A stretch of 22,843 bases of DNA from Ophiosphaerella korrae (Eukaryota; Ascomycota; Dothideomycetes; Pleosporales; Phaeosphaeriaceae), in the NCBI GenBank assembly GCA_028456385.1, contig JALNQF010000557.1, positions 1 through 22,843 on the forward strand, read 5' to 3'. Shown here piece by piece: positions 1-8,844 of this stretch (positions are counted from its first letter, which is position 1; each line of letters starts with the position of its first letter). Below the pieces are notes generated by a model. That model ran no database searches and was not told where the DNA came from. It saw only the letters and a list, made by a program, of their open reading frames with translations. A program made the translations under genes and the position numbers.

Positions 1-20
1 TATCTACTATTTACTCTTTT
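1..20. repeat. 20-bp direct repeat at the window ends, left copy
   Basis: The first 20 bases (TATCTACTAT followed by TTACTCTTTT) are identical to the last 20 bases, 22824-22843. This copy lies inside the pogo transposase frame. It may reflect a circular or self-overlapping contig, two copies of one transposon at the ends, or a duplicated target; the sequence alone does not decide. Confidence 0.9.
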
Positions 21-1490
21 TAGTTAATTATTAAAACTACCTTATTAAGTTATCTTACGTAAAGTCTACCTTATAGTAGTAGATATAGCTAATAAACTAC
101 TTACTATATAAAGTAAAGAGCTTATAAGTAAGAAGTAGGCTATACACTTTATAGCGCGTTTAGATAAGCTAAAAATAGCCTTTAATTAATTAAAGGATTA
201 CTAGAGAATACTCTAGAAAGACCCTAAAGTTATTAGTAGGTAGTTTAAGCTTATAAAAGAGACTAAGGCCTAGTATAAAGTAGTAGATAAGGACGTCTAT
301 AACTTTAATAAGACTAGCTTCTAGATAAAAGTAATTAGGTCTATAAAGGTTGTTATAGGCTTAAAGAAGTAGTAATAACTTACTCTTACTTAGAGTAGTA
401 ATTATAAGTAAGTTATAGTAATCTAGAGTATCTATATAGTAAGGTATATAATCTTACTATTTATTATCTATAAAAGACGCGTCTATACCTCTACTTAGTA
501 TAAAGAGATAAGTATACTACCTAATTAGAAGCTTTTAGTTTTAGAGAATAGCTAAACAACTAATATACTTAGCTTAGAGTAGTTAAAGTACTTTAACGCG
601 TATATAAAGTTGCGTTAAGTAAAAGTATACTAGCTACTTATCTTAGATCGCTATAAGAGCTATATTAACTAAGATTTTAAGGACTACTACTTTAAAAATA
701 AGATCTTAACCTTCTATATACCTACGTATTTATTATATATCTTTTAGTTACTTAATATAGTATACTTCTTACTACTAAAGCGTAAGTACTTTAAATATAT
801 ATAAGACTTAGTATAGAAACGCGTCTTCTATATTAATAAAAAAGGCTTCTTTCTAGCTTTTAGAAATATATTTTTTAATATATTTACTAAGTAGAACTAT
901 AAAAAGGCTTTTAAGGCTTTAGGACTTATTCTTCTAAACGCGTAGTAAGTACTAGATTACTTTAACGTGCGTATTTATACTCTACTAGGACCCCTACTAC
1001 TAGAAACGCTATAGTAGTTAATAACTCTAAGTAATACTTATAAATTTAGGTTTTAGTTAAAGCTCTTAAGTAGCTCTCTCTATTACTTACTTACTACTAT
1101 CTAGAGCTTCTTTTACTAGCTTATTAAAGGCGCTAAATTAATACTATATAAAAGTATTCTTTAAGATACCTATATAAAGGAGCTTAAAGAGTAATTAGAA
1201 GTAATAACTAAGTAAAAGTTATATAAAAGAAAGTAAATTTAGTATAGTAAGACTATAGAGTATAGAGAGACGTTAACGTAAGTAGCTATAAAGGCGTTAA
1301 TAGCTATATAGAAGAGTAAAAAGGCTTATAGTAAGAGTAACTATAAAAGAGCTTAGCTAAGTTAATAGTACTATAGGAACTATAGGAAGACTAGGTACAA
1401 CGCGTAAACGTACTAGGAAGATAAAGAAGAGACTTCTAAATTAGATAGTAGTATTATAGTAGTAGGGGGTACTAAGTAAAGTTTGTTATT
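1..1490 (+). pseudogene. RIP-degraded pogo-type DDE transposase, 5' end outside window
   Basis: Frame 1 reads as a Fot1/Tigger-like transposase of the DDE_1 family once its many TAA/TAG codons are ignored. A stretch near 82-110 (IANKLLT) fits the end of the CENP-B-type DNA-binding region. Around 290-315 the frame reads DKDVYNFNKTSF, the degraded form of the first catalytic block (normally D-E-T-G-F; here GA to AA changes give N-K-T-S-F). Around 640-780 LDRYKSY, IPTYLLYIFQLLN and LLKRKYF match the second catalytic block and the stretch after it. After a coiled tail (LIKGAKLIL), about 1365-1425 reads as a decayed zinc knuckle of the kind that ends many fungal pogo proteins. The stops are nearly all CA-to-TA or TGG-to-TAG type changes. 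CA and TG are almost absent. The gene is dead. The 3' inverted repeat was not found. Confidence 0.85.
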
Positions 1491-1693
1491 AACCTCTAAA
1501 GAGGTAGTGTTTGTAATACTAAGAAAAAGTAACTAGCTTAGTAATCTTTTACGTTAGCCTAAATATATATACTATTAGCCTTACTATCTTTTAAGGATAT
1601 TAGATAAGTTAACTTTAGTCTAGCGCAATAAGAATAAGGAATTATTTTAATACTCTTTTAAGTAACATAGTTAACAAGTAATAGTTTATTATA

Positions 1694-1918
1694 TTAGGAA
1701 TAAGAAGGTATATAGTTAGTAGTAATGCGCATCATTAGGATGGCATCAGCAATCTAATCTCTAACCAAGAGCGACAATACTTTGACATCGCCTGTTAGGA
1801 ATCATTTATTGTTCATAGTCCATTGCACGATCACCACACGTACCTTAGTCATCAACTTCCAATCTACCAAAACCCCCCCCCGGACTCCAGGTAGTCGACG
1901 ACCAGGAGCCACGTTACA
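1694..1918 (+). repeat. LTR1 fragment (R-U5 part), sense strand, lightly RIPed
   Basis: This block is clearly homologous, in inverted orientation, to 9441-9670, the well preserved end of the LTR1 copy at 9441-9882. Shared marks are ATGCGCATC, the GCGACAATAC block, GTCGACGAC and the closing GTTACA. The LTR may start near 1508, where a purine-rich stretch (AAAGAGGTAG) precedes TG. The 1508-1690 part does not align with the U3 of any other LTR1 copy here and is AT-rich. No gypsy primer-binding site follows at 1919; copia sequence starts directly. It is therefore a solo or 3' LTR, or a recombination remnant. A run of nine C lies at about 1873-1881. Confidence 0.75.
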
Positions 1919-2689
1919 GGAGAGGCCTTAAAGCGTAAAATCAAGGACTACTAGGAGCGAGGAGGATCTATCTTGTACACAGCACTAATAGTACGGCCAA
2001 ACGTCGCATTTGTAGCTACTAAGCTCTCTTAATATCTTACAAATCTAAGCTAAAAGCATCTTAAAGTAGTAAACTAAGTTATTGTTTACCTGTATAAAAC
2101 TTAGTACCTATTAGTCCAGTACAGCGAGCAGCGAGATAGCAAGCAGCAAGACAGCAAGCAGCGAGGCACTAAGCTGCTTATATACGGAGACGCCTTGTTT
2201 GCTAACAATCTAGTAACGCGCTGCTTATCTCATTGCTACATTGTAATGCTCTTTAGCGGAGTAGTAATGTAGAAGGCAGCGCGACAAGCCGCAGTAACCA
2301 CCTCTACTACCAAAGCCATGCTACTCGCGCTCAAGCACGTGAGCAAAGAGGCAATAGCACTAAAAAGGCTCTTTCAAGAGCTCAAATTAGACCTAGGAGC
2401 TGCTTGGACTATCTTCTGCGACAATCAGCAAACAATCAGACTCGTCGTAGGCAAAAATGAGAGAGTAACAACGCGCTTACGTCACGTAGATATACAGAAT
2501 ATGTAGCTGAGACAAGAGCACGCTAGAGGCTCATTTCAAGTCTTTTATATGCCAACGAGCGAGTTGCCGGCAGATGGCCTAACAAAGCACCTTCCAGAGC
2601 AGCAATTTGAGAGATTCAAAGCTCACCTCAACCTCAAGGATATGCGAGCCAAGCTTGAGTCACAAGAATCACAAGAGCAGAGCACATAG
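1919..2689 (+). pseudogene. Ty1/copia pol remnant: end of RT and RNase H
   Basis: A single frame runs from the LTR1 border to a TAG at 2687-2689 and reads as the C-terminal part of a copia polyprotein. About 1964-2100 has the block that follows the RT catalytic motif (GSILYTALIVRPNVAFVATKL). RNase H follows: IYGDALFANN near 2174-2200, KAARQAAVTTSTTKA near 2271-2318, TIFCDNQQTIRLV near 2407-2447, RLRHVDIQNM and the closing LPADGLTKHLP. About seven in-frame stops, all TAA or TAG, break it, several at positions where the family has Gln or Trp (for example 2268-2270 and the codon after QNM). There is a low-complexity Ser/Gln/Lys insertion at about 2120-2165. The upstream RT, integrase and gag are missing. 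Mutation is much lighter than in the AT-rich flanks. Confidence 0.88.
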
Positions 2690-3459
2690 AATGTAAAGAA
2701 GTGTTTGAATTAAAACGCCGAAGCGCAGAGCCGAAGCTCAAAGCCAAGCTCAAAACAGGGTCTCTATTCGAACATAAGATTGACGAACTCACCGAGGAGC
2801 GCCTTTGCGCGCAGACGACGCGCAAAGACCTCCTCGGCTCGAGAGTTACTAGCTAGTGTAGCAGCAACTGCCCCTATCGTAACGGCAGCCTTAGCGAGCG
2901 CAGCAGCAGCGAGATCTCGAGCGGAGGCGGGAGCGGCGGTGGCGGCGGCAGTGGCAGTGGCAGTGGCAGTGGCAGCGGCAGCGGCAGCGGCGGCGGGCAC
3001 AGGCGCAGGCACAGGCGCAGGCACAGGCGCGGGCACAGGCGCGGGCACGGGCGCAGGCGGGGGCGGGGGCGGCAGAGGAGTCCGAGGACCTAGAGTCTCC
3101 TCCACGACCTCGCCGAGCAGCACACGGAAAGTCTTTCAGAGAGCCTTGAGCTCCCTCTCAGGAGCCTCACGGGCGCGGGCGGCGACGAGGGCGATGGCGG
3201 CACGGCGAGCGATCACGGGGCTACAATACAACCGTAGCTACCAGTAGTACAGCGTGCACAACGGAGGCAGGGCTCCTCACGGAGAGCACCCACAACCACC
3301 TCGGGAGAGGAGGCACGAGAGGGCGGCGGCGAGGGCGTGCGCAGCACCGGAGTTTTATCATCTCCCACTCATTCCTGAGCTCGCATCTCGCAACAGCTAG
3401 TATCGGTCGTTGAGCTGTCTGCGGCGAGTAGGTGACATGCCGCCTCATCTCATCTCTGT
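2690..3459. other. GC-rich low-complexity stretch, no supported gene
   Basis: This 770-bp stretch is markedly GC-rich between an AT-rich transposon and a normal gene region. Plus frames stay open over long distances (2780-3247, Ala/Gly/Thr-rich, 155 codons) and so does a minus frame (2764-3123, Pro/Ala-rich). Both come from the simple repeats and both open with non-ATG codons. A third plus frame begins with a charged helix-like stretch (FEHKIDELTEERL, from about 2767) and is then stopped. It may be the copia 3' end or LTR, or an independent minisatellite-bearing spacer. I do not recognise a protein in it. Confidence 0.5.
2932..3075. repeat. GC-rich hexamer and 12-mer simple repeats
   Basis: From about 2941 to 2995 the unit is a hexamer, GGCAGT grading into GGCAGC. 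From about 2995 to 3055 a 12-bp unit, GGCACAGGCGCA and close variants, is repeated about five times, and a G-rich run (GGGGGCGGGGGCGG) follows. The unit lengths are multiples of three, so every frame codes for a dipeptide or tetrapeptide repeat, which explains the spurious open frames on both strands. Confidence 0.9.
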
Positions 3460-3460
3460 G

Positions 3461-3510
3461 GGCACTGGTTGAGCACTGGTTGGGCACTGGTTGGGCACTG
3501 GTTGGGCACT
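3461..3510. repeat. 11-bp tandem repeat, 4.5 copies
   Basis: The unit GGCACTGGTTG occurs at 3461, 3472 (one change), 3483 and 3494, with a partial copy at 3505. The 11-bp period breaks any reading frame, so this is not coding. A palindrome (AGCGGGCCGCT) and GGCGCCTAC-type repeats follow at 3511-3551. Confidence 0.9.
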
Positions 3511-4054
3511 AGCGGGCCGCTAGCAAGGCGCCTACGGCGCCTACAGCGCCACGCGCACGGTTCAGGAATAGACTTTTGAAAGTCACCTCCGTGCAGACGC
3601 TGGGAATATTAACGGTTAAGAGGGCGTGCAACTAACTGCACAGAAACGAGTTTGGCGCCCTTAGTGGTGGGAAGAATAGAAGAAAATGTGCGTCAATAAG
3701 AAGTGATCAACCTCAAAAGACGCTGTGGGCAGTGGATAGAACAGGACATAATTCGCGCACATGTAAGAATGAAACGGAGGTGGTATATCGTGATTTTGGT
3801 GGGCCTCGGTAAAGTAACCAATTTACCCGTGTGCTCAACTCGTCGGTGGAGTACGTTCATACGGAAATGCGCCAACACGGCGTTCCTGTGGAAGATATGC
3901 ATCAGTCAATTAATTTACATGTATGGATGGCTTGGTGAGGGCAAAGGGAGCGGGAGTAAGATTGCTCCGAGGGCCATAAGCTTGAAGGGCCTTGCCTCCT
4001 TTTTGCATACGTGGGTGGTCGCGCCCAGCCCCACCCTAAACGCGCAATTGCTCG
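3511..4054. other. Intergenic region upstream of the HET/NLR gene
   Basis: Base composition is normal with no RIP signature. The longest plus frame here (3703-4059) shows no domain, repeat or codon pattern that I can support. I read this as upstream non-coding DNA. I see no transfer RNA, transposon end or intron-like structure in it. Confidence 0.5.
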
Positions 4055-4060
4055 TATAAA
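4055..4060 (+). promoter_or_regulatory. Candidate TATA box of the HET/NLR gene
   Basis: TATAAA lies 118 bp before the start codon, the only good TATA match in the nearby upstream DNA. Initiation some 30-60 bp downstream would give a leader of about 60-90 nt. This is inferred from position only. Confidence 0.35.
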
Positions 4061-4091
4061 CAGCGTTCATCCATCCCATAGGAGAAAGTGC

Positions 4092-4196
4092 ATGAGCCAG
4101 AGCAGGATCCCACGCACCGCTCTTCAAGTGCCCTTTCATTTGCTCTCAAGACCTGACAAATCGTATCAAGTCAAAAAATGCGCCTTTTGCGAATAA
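4092..4196 (+). promoter_or_regulatory. Out-of-frame upstream ORF overlapping the HET/NLR start
   Basis: The only ATG between the candidate TATA box and the main start is at 4092. It opens a 34-codon frame that ends with TAA at 4194-4196, overlapping the main start codon (4178) by 19 nt in another frame. Its context is weak (T at -3), while the main ATG has a run of A before it, so leaky scanning would be expected. If transcription starts upstream of 4092, this frame would damp translation of the NLR. If it starts downstream, it has no role. Confidence 0.4.
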
Positions 4197-7100
4197 ACAA
4201 CGATGGAAGCCTCAGCCTGATCCGCTTTGTTGAGCGCGACGTTCCCAATTACGCAACCCTGTCCCACACTTGGCGTAGTCATCACGAGGCCACGTTTCAT
4301 GACGTCATTAGTTGTACAACAACTAAATCTATCACAAGCAGTCCGGCCTTCGACAAACTCATTTTCTGTGGTGAGCAGGTGAGAAAGGACAGACTGCAAT
4401 ACTTCTGGGTTGATACCTGCTGCATCGATAAGTCAAGCAGCGCTGAACTGAGCGAGGCCATCAATTCCATGTTTAACTGGTACCAACGCTCGACTAAATG
4501 CTACGTGCTTCTTACCGACGTCTCTATACACTTGGAAAATAACGATCCAAACTATCGAGACTCACAACTACGACAGAGCCGGTGGTTCGCCCGAGGCTGG
4601 ACTCTTCAAGAGCTTCTTGCTCCTCCTTCAGTTGAATTCTTTTCCCGGGAAGGAAAACTGCTTGGTTCTAAGAAATCGTTGGAAAAACAGATTTCCGAAA
4701 TTACGGGAATCCCCATCTCTGCTCTAAGAGGAACTCCTCTTTCTTACTTTACTATTGACGAGAGGATGTCTTGGAGGACAAATAGAGAGACCACATTCGA
4801 GGAAGATAGGGTGTATTCTCTGCTTGGCATTTTCGACGTCCACATGCCGGCAATTTATGGTGAAGGAGAAAGCCACGCGCTTCGTCGCCTCCAATCTGAG
4901 ATCGAGATGCGTTCGAGAAACCCCATTATGAACATGAATCCAGATCTCCAGCACCCAGTCAATCAGTGGATTGTGCCGTTTGAAAGGAATATTCGTTTCA
5001 CCGGTCGTGAGTCTGAGCTTGCCGAACTTCAAAACATGCTCTTCACCAACAATCAATTCACAAAAGCCGCAGTCTCTGGGCTTGGAGGAGTGGGAAAGAC
5101 GCAGCTTGTGTTGGAGTTCCTCTATCGGCTGAGGGAGAAGCATGAGGATTACTCAGTCATTTGGATTCAAGCTACTAGCATGGAGAGTTTGGATCAAGGG
5201 TATCATGCTGTTGCTCGGCAGTTTGGAATTCGAAGTCTTGGGGGTGAGGATGCGGACATTAAAAAAGTTGTGCAGGACTTCCTAAATGGAGATAGCGCAG
5301 GCCATTGGGTCTTGGTCTTCGACAATGCCGACGATGTCAATATGTGGATCGAGAAGCCGAAACCCGGAGCTCAGCAATCTGTCCGGTTAATCGACTATAT
5401 TCCCCGGAACAAGAATGGACGGGTCATTTTCACGACGCGAGACAGGAAGACCGGGGTGAAGCTCGCCCATCAGAATGTAATTGAAGTACCTCAGGTGACT
5501 GAAGAGACAGCTACACAGATGCTGCGGAACTTCCTAATCTACAAGGATCTTGTAGATTCCAGACCTGCGGATACGAAAGCGATGCTTGAATGGCTTACCT
5601 ATCTCCCACTAGCTATCGCTCAGGCGGCCGCATACATCAACGAGACCGGGATTACCCTAGCGGATTATTTAGTGCTCGTGGGTTGCCAAGAGCAAGAGAT
5701 TATCGAGCTCCTCGCCGAAGAATTCGAGGATGATGCAAGATATTCCGACATGAAAAACCCAGTGGCCACGACCTGGCTGATCTCATTCCGACAGATCCAG
5801 CAACGCGATCCTCTTGCAGCAGAATACATGTTTTTCATGGCTTGCATTGACCATAAAGACGTCCCTCAGCTTCTCCTTCCGCCAGGACCATCGCAAAAGA
5901 AGGAGATGGATTCGATTGGAACACTAAGCGCTTACTCGTTCATCACCAGGCGCTCAGAAGACTTGGCACTTGACTTGCATCGACTTGTGCACCTCACAGT
6001 TCGGAACTGGCTTCGGAACGAAGGAATGCTTGTTGAATGGACTCGCAAAGCCGTAGCGCGATTGGAAGAGGTGTTTCCGGACCATGAACACAGGAACAGG
6101 GCCATGTGGAGAATGTATCTTCCTCACGCACGTTATGTCTTGGAGTCGAACCTCGTTACAAAGGACGATGCTAGCAGGATCGACTTAGAATGGAAGATTG
6201 CAATGTGTTATTATAGCGACGGTCGGTTTGATGAGGCGGAGACATTTTTCCGGGAAGTTATGGAGTTTCGGACAAACGTGCTTGGAGCGGAGCATCCAGA
6301 TACGCTAAAAAGCATTGCAAAGCTGGCTCTGACATACCATGCACAAAGCCGGTTCCAAGAGTCCAAGACACTTGGGCTAAGGGCGATGGAGGCTCAGAAA
6401 AGAGTTCTCGGCGAAGAGGATCCTGAGACACTAGCTACTATGAGTCATCTGGCCATGACGTACAGCGATCTGTCGCAATGGAAGGAAGCAGAAGAGCTCG
6501 AGCTACAGGCAATGGAACTTCGAATGCGCGTTCTTGGCGGCGAACACCCGGATACTCTCGTTGGCATGAGCAACTTGGTATATTTATACAACTGTCAAGG
6601 CTGGTGGAAGAAGGCCGAAGAGCTTGGCAAGCGGGTAATAAGAGCGCGCAAGAAGGTGCTCGGTGTTGAGCATCCCGACACTCTCCTCAGTATTGGTAAC
6701 CTAGCACACACGTACAACAATCAGGGCCGGTATCAAGACGCTGAAGAGTTGCTCGTCCACGTAATGAACGTTCGTATAAGAGTTTTGGGGAAAAATCATC
6801 CGCATACGCTTAGTGGCATGAGCAATCTAGGAGTTACCTACCATAACCAAGGTCGATTGGACGAGGCCAAAGCGCTCCAGGCGCAAGTAGTAGCGGCTCG
6901 CAAGGCCCTATTGGGCCCGGAGCACTTCTCCACTTTGACGAGTATGGCTCATCTCTCATCAACATACCATAGTCAAGGTCAGTTGACCGAGGCAGAGGAG
7001 CTTGGTTTGCAGGTGATGGAGTTGCGCAAAAAGGTACTAGGCCCAGAACATCATCATACATTGACCAGCATGACCAACCTTGCGTCGATTTATCTTGACA

Positions 7101-7297
7101 ACGAGCAGCTGGGCAAGGCGGAGGAGCTTGGGTTGCAAGTATTAGCGATCCGGATCAGAGTGTTAGGCATGGAGCATCACCATTCGCTTGCTAGCATGGA
7201 GCACCTAGCAGCTACGTATAAGAAGCAAGGGCGATTAAAGGAGTCTGAGGACCTTGAGATGCAAGTCGCTGAGGCTCGAAAGAAGATGGTATTATAG
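4178..7297 (+). CDS. HET / NB-ARC / TPR NLR-type protein (allorecognition or cell-death regulator)
   Basis: Intronless, 1039 codons. Residues 1-245 form a HET domain: YATLSHTW (25-32), WVDTCCIDK (77-85), RGWTLQELLAP (139-149) and the DRVYSLLGIFD to YGEGE stretch (210-231). An NB-ARC ATPase follows: entry RFTGRESELAEL (273-284), Walker A GLGGVGKT (301-308), Walker B WVLVFDNADD (377-386), sensor GRVIFTTRD (414-422), GLPLA-like YLPLAIAQ (475-482) and an MHD-like DLHRLVHLTVRNW (599-611). From 672 to the end there are eight full 42-residue TPR units and a partial ninth. The start fits the family: MRLL followed soon by YATLSHTW. In known fungal NLRs the repeats sense a ligand, NB-ARC oligomerises and HET triggers cell death; that role is inferred here. 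All key nucleotide-binding residues are present and no RIP stops occur, so it looks functional. The convergent neighbour ends 237 bp downstream. The exact recognition partner cannot be read. Confidence 0.95.
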   Translation: MRLLRINNDGSLSLIRFVERDVPNYATLSHTWRSHHEATFHDVISCTTTKSITSSPAFDKLIFCGEQVRKDRLQYFWVDTCCIDKSSSAELSEAINSMFNWYQRSTKCYVLLTDVSIHLENNDPNYRDSQLRQSRWFARGWTLQELLAPPSVEFFSREGKLLGSKKSLEKQISEITGIPISALRGTPLSYFTIDERMSWRTNRETTFEEDRVYSLLGIFDVHMPAIYGEGESHALRRLQSEIEMRSRNPIMNMNPDLQHPVNQWIVPFERNIRFTGRESELAELQNMLFTNNQFTKAAVSGLGGVGKTQLVLEFLYRLREKHEDYSVIWIQATSMESLDQGYHAVARQFGIRSLGGEDADIKKVVQDFLNGDSAGHWVLVFDNADDVNMWIEKPKPGAQQSVRLIDYIPRNKNGRVIFTTRDRKTGVKLAHQNVIEVPQVTEETATQMLRNFLIYKDLVDSRPADTKAMLEWLTYLPLAIAQAAAYINETGITLADYLVLVGCQEQEIIELLAEEFEDDARYSDMKNPVATTWLISFRQIQQRDPLAAEYMFFMACIDHKDVPQLLLPPGPSQKKEMDSIGTLSAYSFITRRSEDLALDLHRLVHLTVRNWLRNEGMLVEWTRKAVARLEEVFPDHEHRNRAMWRMYLPHARYVLESNLVTKDDASRIDLEWKIAMCYYSDGRFDEAETFFREVMEFRTNVLGAEHPDTLKSIAKLALTYHAQSRFQESKTLGLRAMEAQKRVLGEEDPETLATMSHLAMTYSDLSQWKEAEELELQAMELRMRVLGGEHPDTLVGMSNLVYLYNCQGWWKKAEELGKRVIRARKKVLGVEHPDTLLSIGNLAHTYNNQGRYQDAEELLVHVMNVRIRVLGKNHPHTLSGMSNLGVTYHNQGRLDEAKALQAQVVAARKALLGPEHFSTLTSMAHLSSTYHSQGQLTEAEELGLQVMELRKKVLGPEHHHTLTSMTNLASIYLDNEQLGKAEELGLQVLAIRIRVLGMEHHHSLASMEHLAATYKKQGRLKESEDLEMQVAEARKKMVL
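6191..7294 (+). repeat. 126-bp tandem coding repeat (TPR array)
   Basis: Within the NLR gene, nine consecutive 126-bp units (the last incomplete) encode 42-residue TPR motifs of the TPR_10/TPR_12 type found in fungal and bacterial NLRs and in kinesin light chain. Each contains a TYxxQGR-like turn, an AEEL helix and a VLGxEHPxTL segment. Neighbouring units are clearly diverged at both DNA and protein level, so this is not a freshly expanded array like the WD40 arrays of HET-D/E/R proteins. Units 7 and 8 are among the most alike. Position 3 of the EHPxT core varies among units (HPD, DPE, HPH, HFS, HHH). Confidence 0.85.
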
Positions 7298-7534
7298 AGC
7301 AGCCCTTCATGTTAATTGTCGTATTCCATTAAAAAGTGGCGAATTCTGAAATGCTTCCTTTGACACAGTGATAATGGACATGCTTGATGACTTGATAGCT
7401 ATCGAACAGTACCTGGCCATCTGGCATGGTTTTATATGTTTGCTAATAACAGTGGCTCAAAACGCGATGTACTGCAATCCGACGCGCTGTCTTGGAGAGC
7501 CCAGTCTCGCTCTTCAGAGGTTGGGGCCTGGGAG
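7298..7534. terminator. Shared 3' region between two convergent genes
   Basis: The two genes end toward each other across 237 bp. A poly(A)-signal-like ATTAAA at 7328-7333 lies 31 bp past the NLR stop codon. No equally good signal was seen on the minus strand for the neighbour. There is no transposon signature. Confidence 0.35.
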
Positions 7535-8092
7535 TCACGAGCCAACAGGTAACTTCTTCATAATCGCCTCTTTCAGCCCATCAACAGTGTCGACCATCTC
7601 AACCCCAAATTTGTTGCACACAATCTGCACATTCCCCCTCTTCCAGTATCCTTCCGGACAGACAACGATAGCTTTGCCAGGAACCCGTGCACAAACGCCC
7701 AACTCGAGCAAACTGACGGGCGCCTGGGTGGCTGGATGGAAGTAAACGACGACAATGTCGGCCTGGTCCTGCTTTTCAAGCTCCCATTCCACCTGCTCGC
7801 GATACGGAGCAAAGTTGATGTCCTCGCGCCACGAGCTGTCCCAATCAGCGCGATACGGATTATAAATCGTGACGGGCGCATCGGAGAGGGAGGTGGAGAG
7901 GGCCTCGCGCCAGTCGGTCGTGTCGACTTTGCTGGTGGAGCCGGCGAGGAAGACAGACTTCACGCCTCGGGGAACCTCATCCGAAGGCGCGTAGATGATC
8001 TGGCTCCGTGACTGAGCCATTCTCAAGGACGAAAAGGAATTCCTGGAGGCTGTTTGAAAGAAGCAAGTACGGAAAAAAAGGGTAGAGAACAT
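7535..8092 (-). CDS. Nucleoside 2-deoxyribosyltransferase-like protein
   Basis: The 185-codon frame resembles the nucleoside 2-deoxyribosyltransferase-like family (Pfam PF15891 type), a Rossmann-like fold that works on N-glycosidic bonds of nucleosides or nucleotides. Visible marks: opening strand SVFLAGS (46-52); NPYRADWDSSW (78-88), the family's hallmark; EQVEWELEKQDQADIVVVYF (99-118), whose Glu residues and following strand fit the active-site region; PVSLLELG (125-132), normally carrying a catalytic or binding Glu; and CPEGYWKRGNV (144-154). Two starts are possible. ATG at 8090-8092 gives an extra N-terminus rich in Phe, Ser, Thr and Arg without acidic residues (MFSTLFFRTCFF), which looks like a mitochondrial presequence. 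ATG at 8018-8020 gives 161 residues, the more usual size, with a better context (A at -3). The substrate cannot be read. No stops or RIP marks. Confidence 0.85.
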   Translation of the reverse strand: MFSTLFFRTCFFQTASRNSFSSLRMAQSRSQIIYAPSDEVPRGVKSVFLAGSTSKVDTTDWREALSTSLSDAPVTIYNPYRADWDSSWREDINFAPYREQVEWELEKQDQADIVVVYFHPATQAPVSLLELGVCARVPGKAIVVCPEGYWKRGNVQIVCNKFGVEMVDTVDGLKEAIMKKLPVGS

Positions 8093-8600
8093 AAGCTCGA
8101 GGGGATGAGCTTAGCAGGTCGCCTGAGCTAAGGCAGAGTTCCTCCATAAAGGTGGGGTCAGGTGTTCCCCTCTCCCGGTACGGAGCCAAGACCTGCCAAG
8201 ATTCATCCCGCTCCTGGTCTTGGCACACAACCCCCACTCTCTATGAGACCTTCGCCTACGGAAAACATCACAAAAGCATTAAAGCACATCTGCCAGTGGC
8301 TGCAACGGCCCCTGCAACCCATCACGCGTCCCTCTGCGTCGATTTGATACCTGCAGGTCCACCGTTGCGGCAGCGGCACGAATAGACTGATAAAATTTGC
8401 GAGCAAGCTACACCACGTGACACGCTCATCGAACGCAGCAACAGCCTTCCATCTAGCCGCGACACAGCAACACGAGAGTGAAGACAAAGCCCAAGCTCTC
8501 ATGCTCAGTAGACTCGATAACAAGTTCCGGGCCGAGCATTGCTCCCGTGGAGCTGACGTCATGGTGAGATACGTCACTTCTTGAGGCGAAATGTACAGAG
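8093..8600 (-). promoter_or_regulatory. Upstream region of the deoxyribosyltransferase-like gene
   Basis: No supported gene lies here; open frames on both strands have no recognisable content. Two palindromic sites of known fungal factor types occur: CACGTG at 8414-8419 (bHLH E-box) and TGACGTCA at 8554-8561 (full CRE, bound by bZIP ATF/CREB-type factors). Their use is not shown. Confidence 0.35.
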
Positions 8601-8844
8601 TCGTAGATAGAAGCCAGACTACGCGAAGGCAAGGGGACAGCTGGCTACATTATTGGTGTAGTGAAGTGGGGCTTGCTGACTCGTTTGGCAAAGCGTCAGC
8701 TGTCCGCTAAACCTTCACATCCGGGCATAGCTGCGGAAATTGCCGCTGAAACCGAGTAGGAATGGGGCATTACAAGCGAGTGGGCACCCCACCAACTTTG
8801 CGCGCCCACCTTGTCTCTAATATACAATAGCTCCACGTAACACC
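8601..8844. other. Intergenic DNA between the gene island and transposon relics
   Basis: Composition is normal and I see no gene. Small inverted repeats occur, such as GCTGAC and GTCAGC about 14 bp apart near 8677-8702, and GTGGG and CCCAC near 8779-8791. These could belong to the end of the pogo fragment that follows, but nothing proves it. Confidence 0.3.

Noticed and set aside
2764..3247. Ala/Gly- and Pro/Ala-rich proteins on both strands
   Set aside because: They come from simple repeats with periods divisible by three, have non-ATG starts, and cannot both be real. No supporting homology is visible.
3703..4059. 118-codon open frame upstream of the NLR gene
   Set aside because: No domain, no plausible composition, and it overlaps the probable promoter. 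Random open frames of this size are expected here.
4299..8561. TGACGTCA in the NLR coding region and again upstream of the neighbour, as a shared control
   Set aside because: The first site lies inside coding sequence, and two 8-mers in this distance are weak evidence for co-regulation.
8152..8577. Several open frames upstream of the deoxyribosyltransferase-like gene
   Set aside because: They overlap on both strands, lack recognisable motifs, and several start with non-ATG codons.
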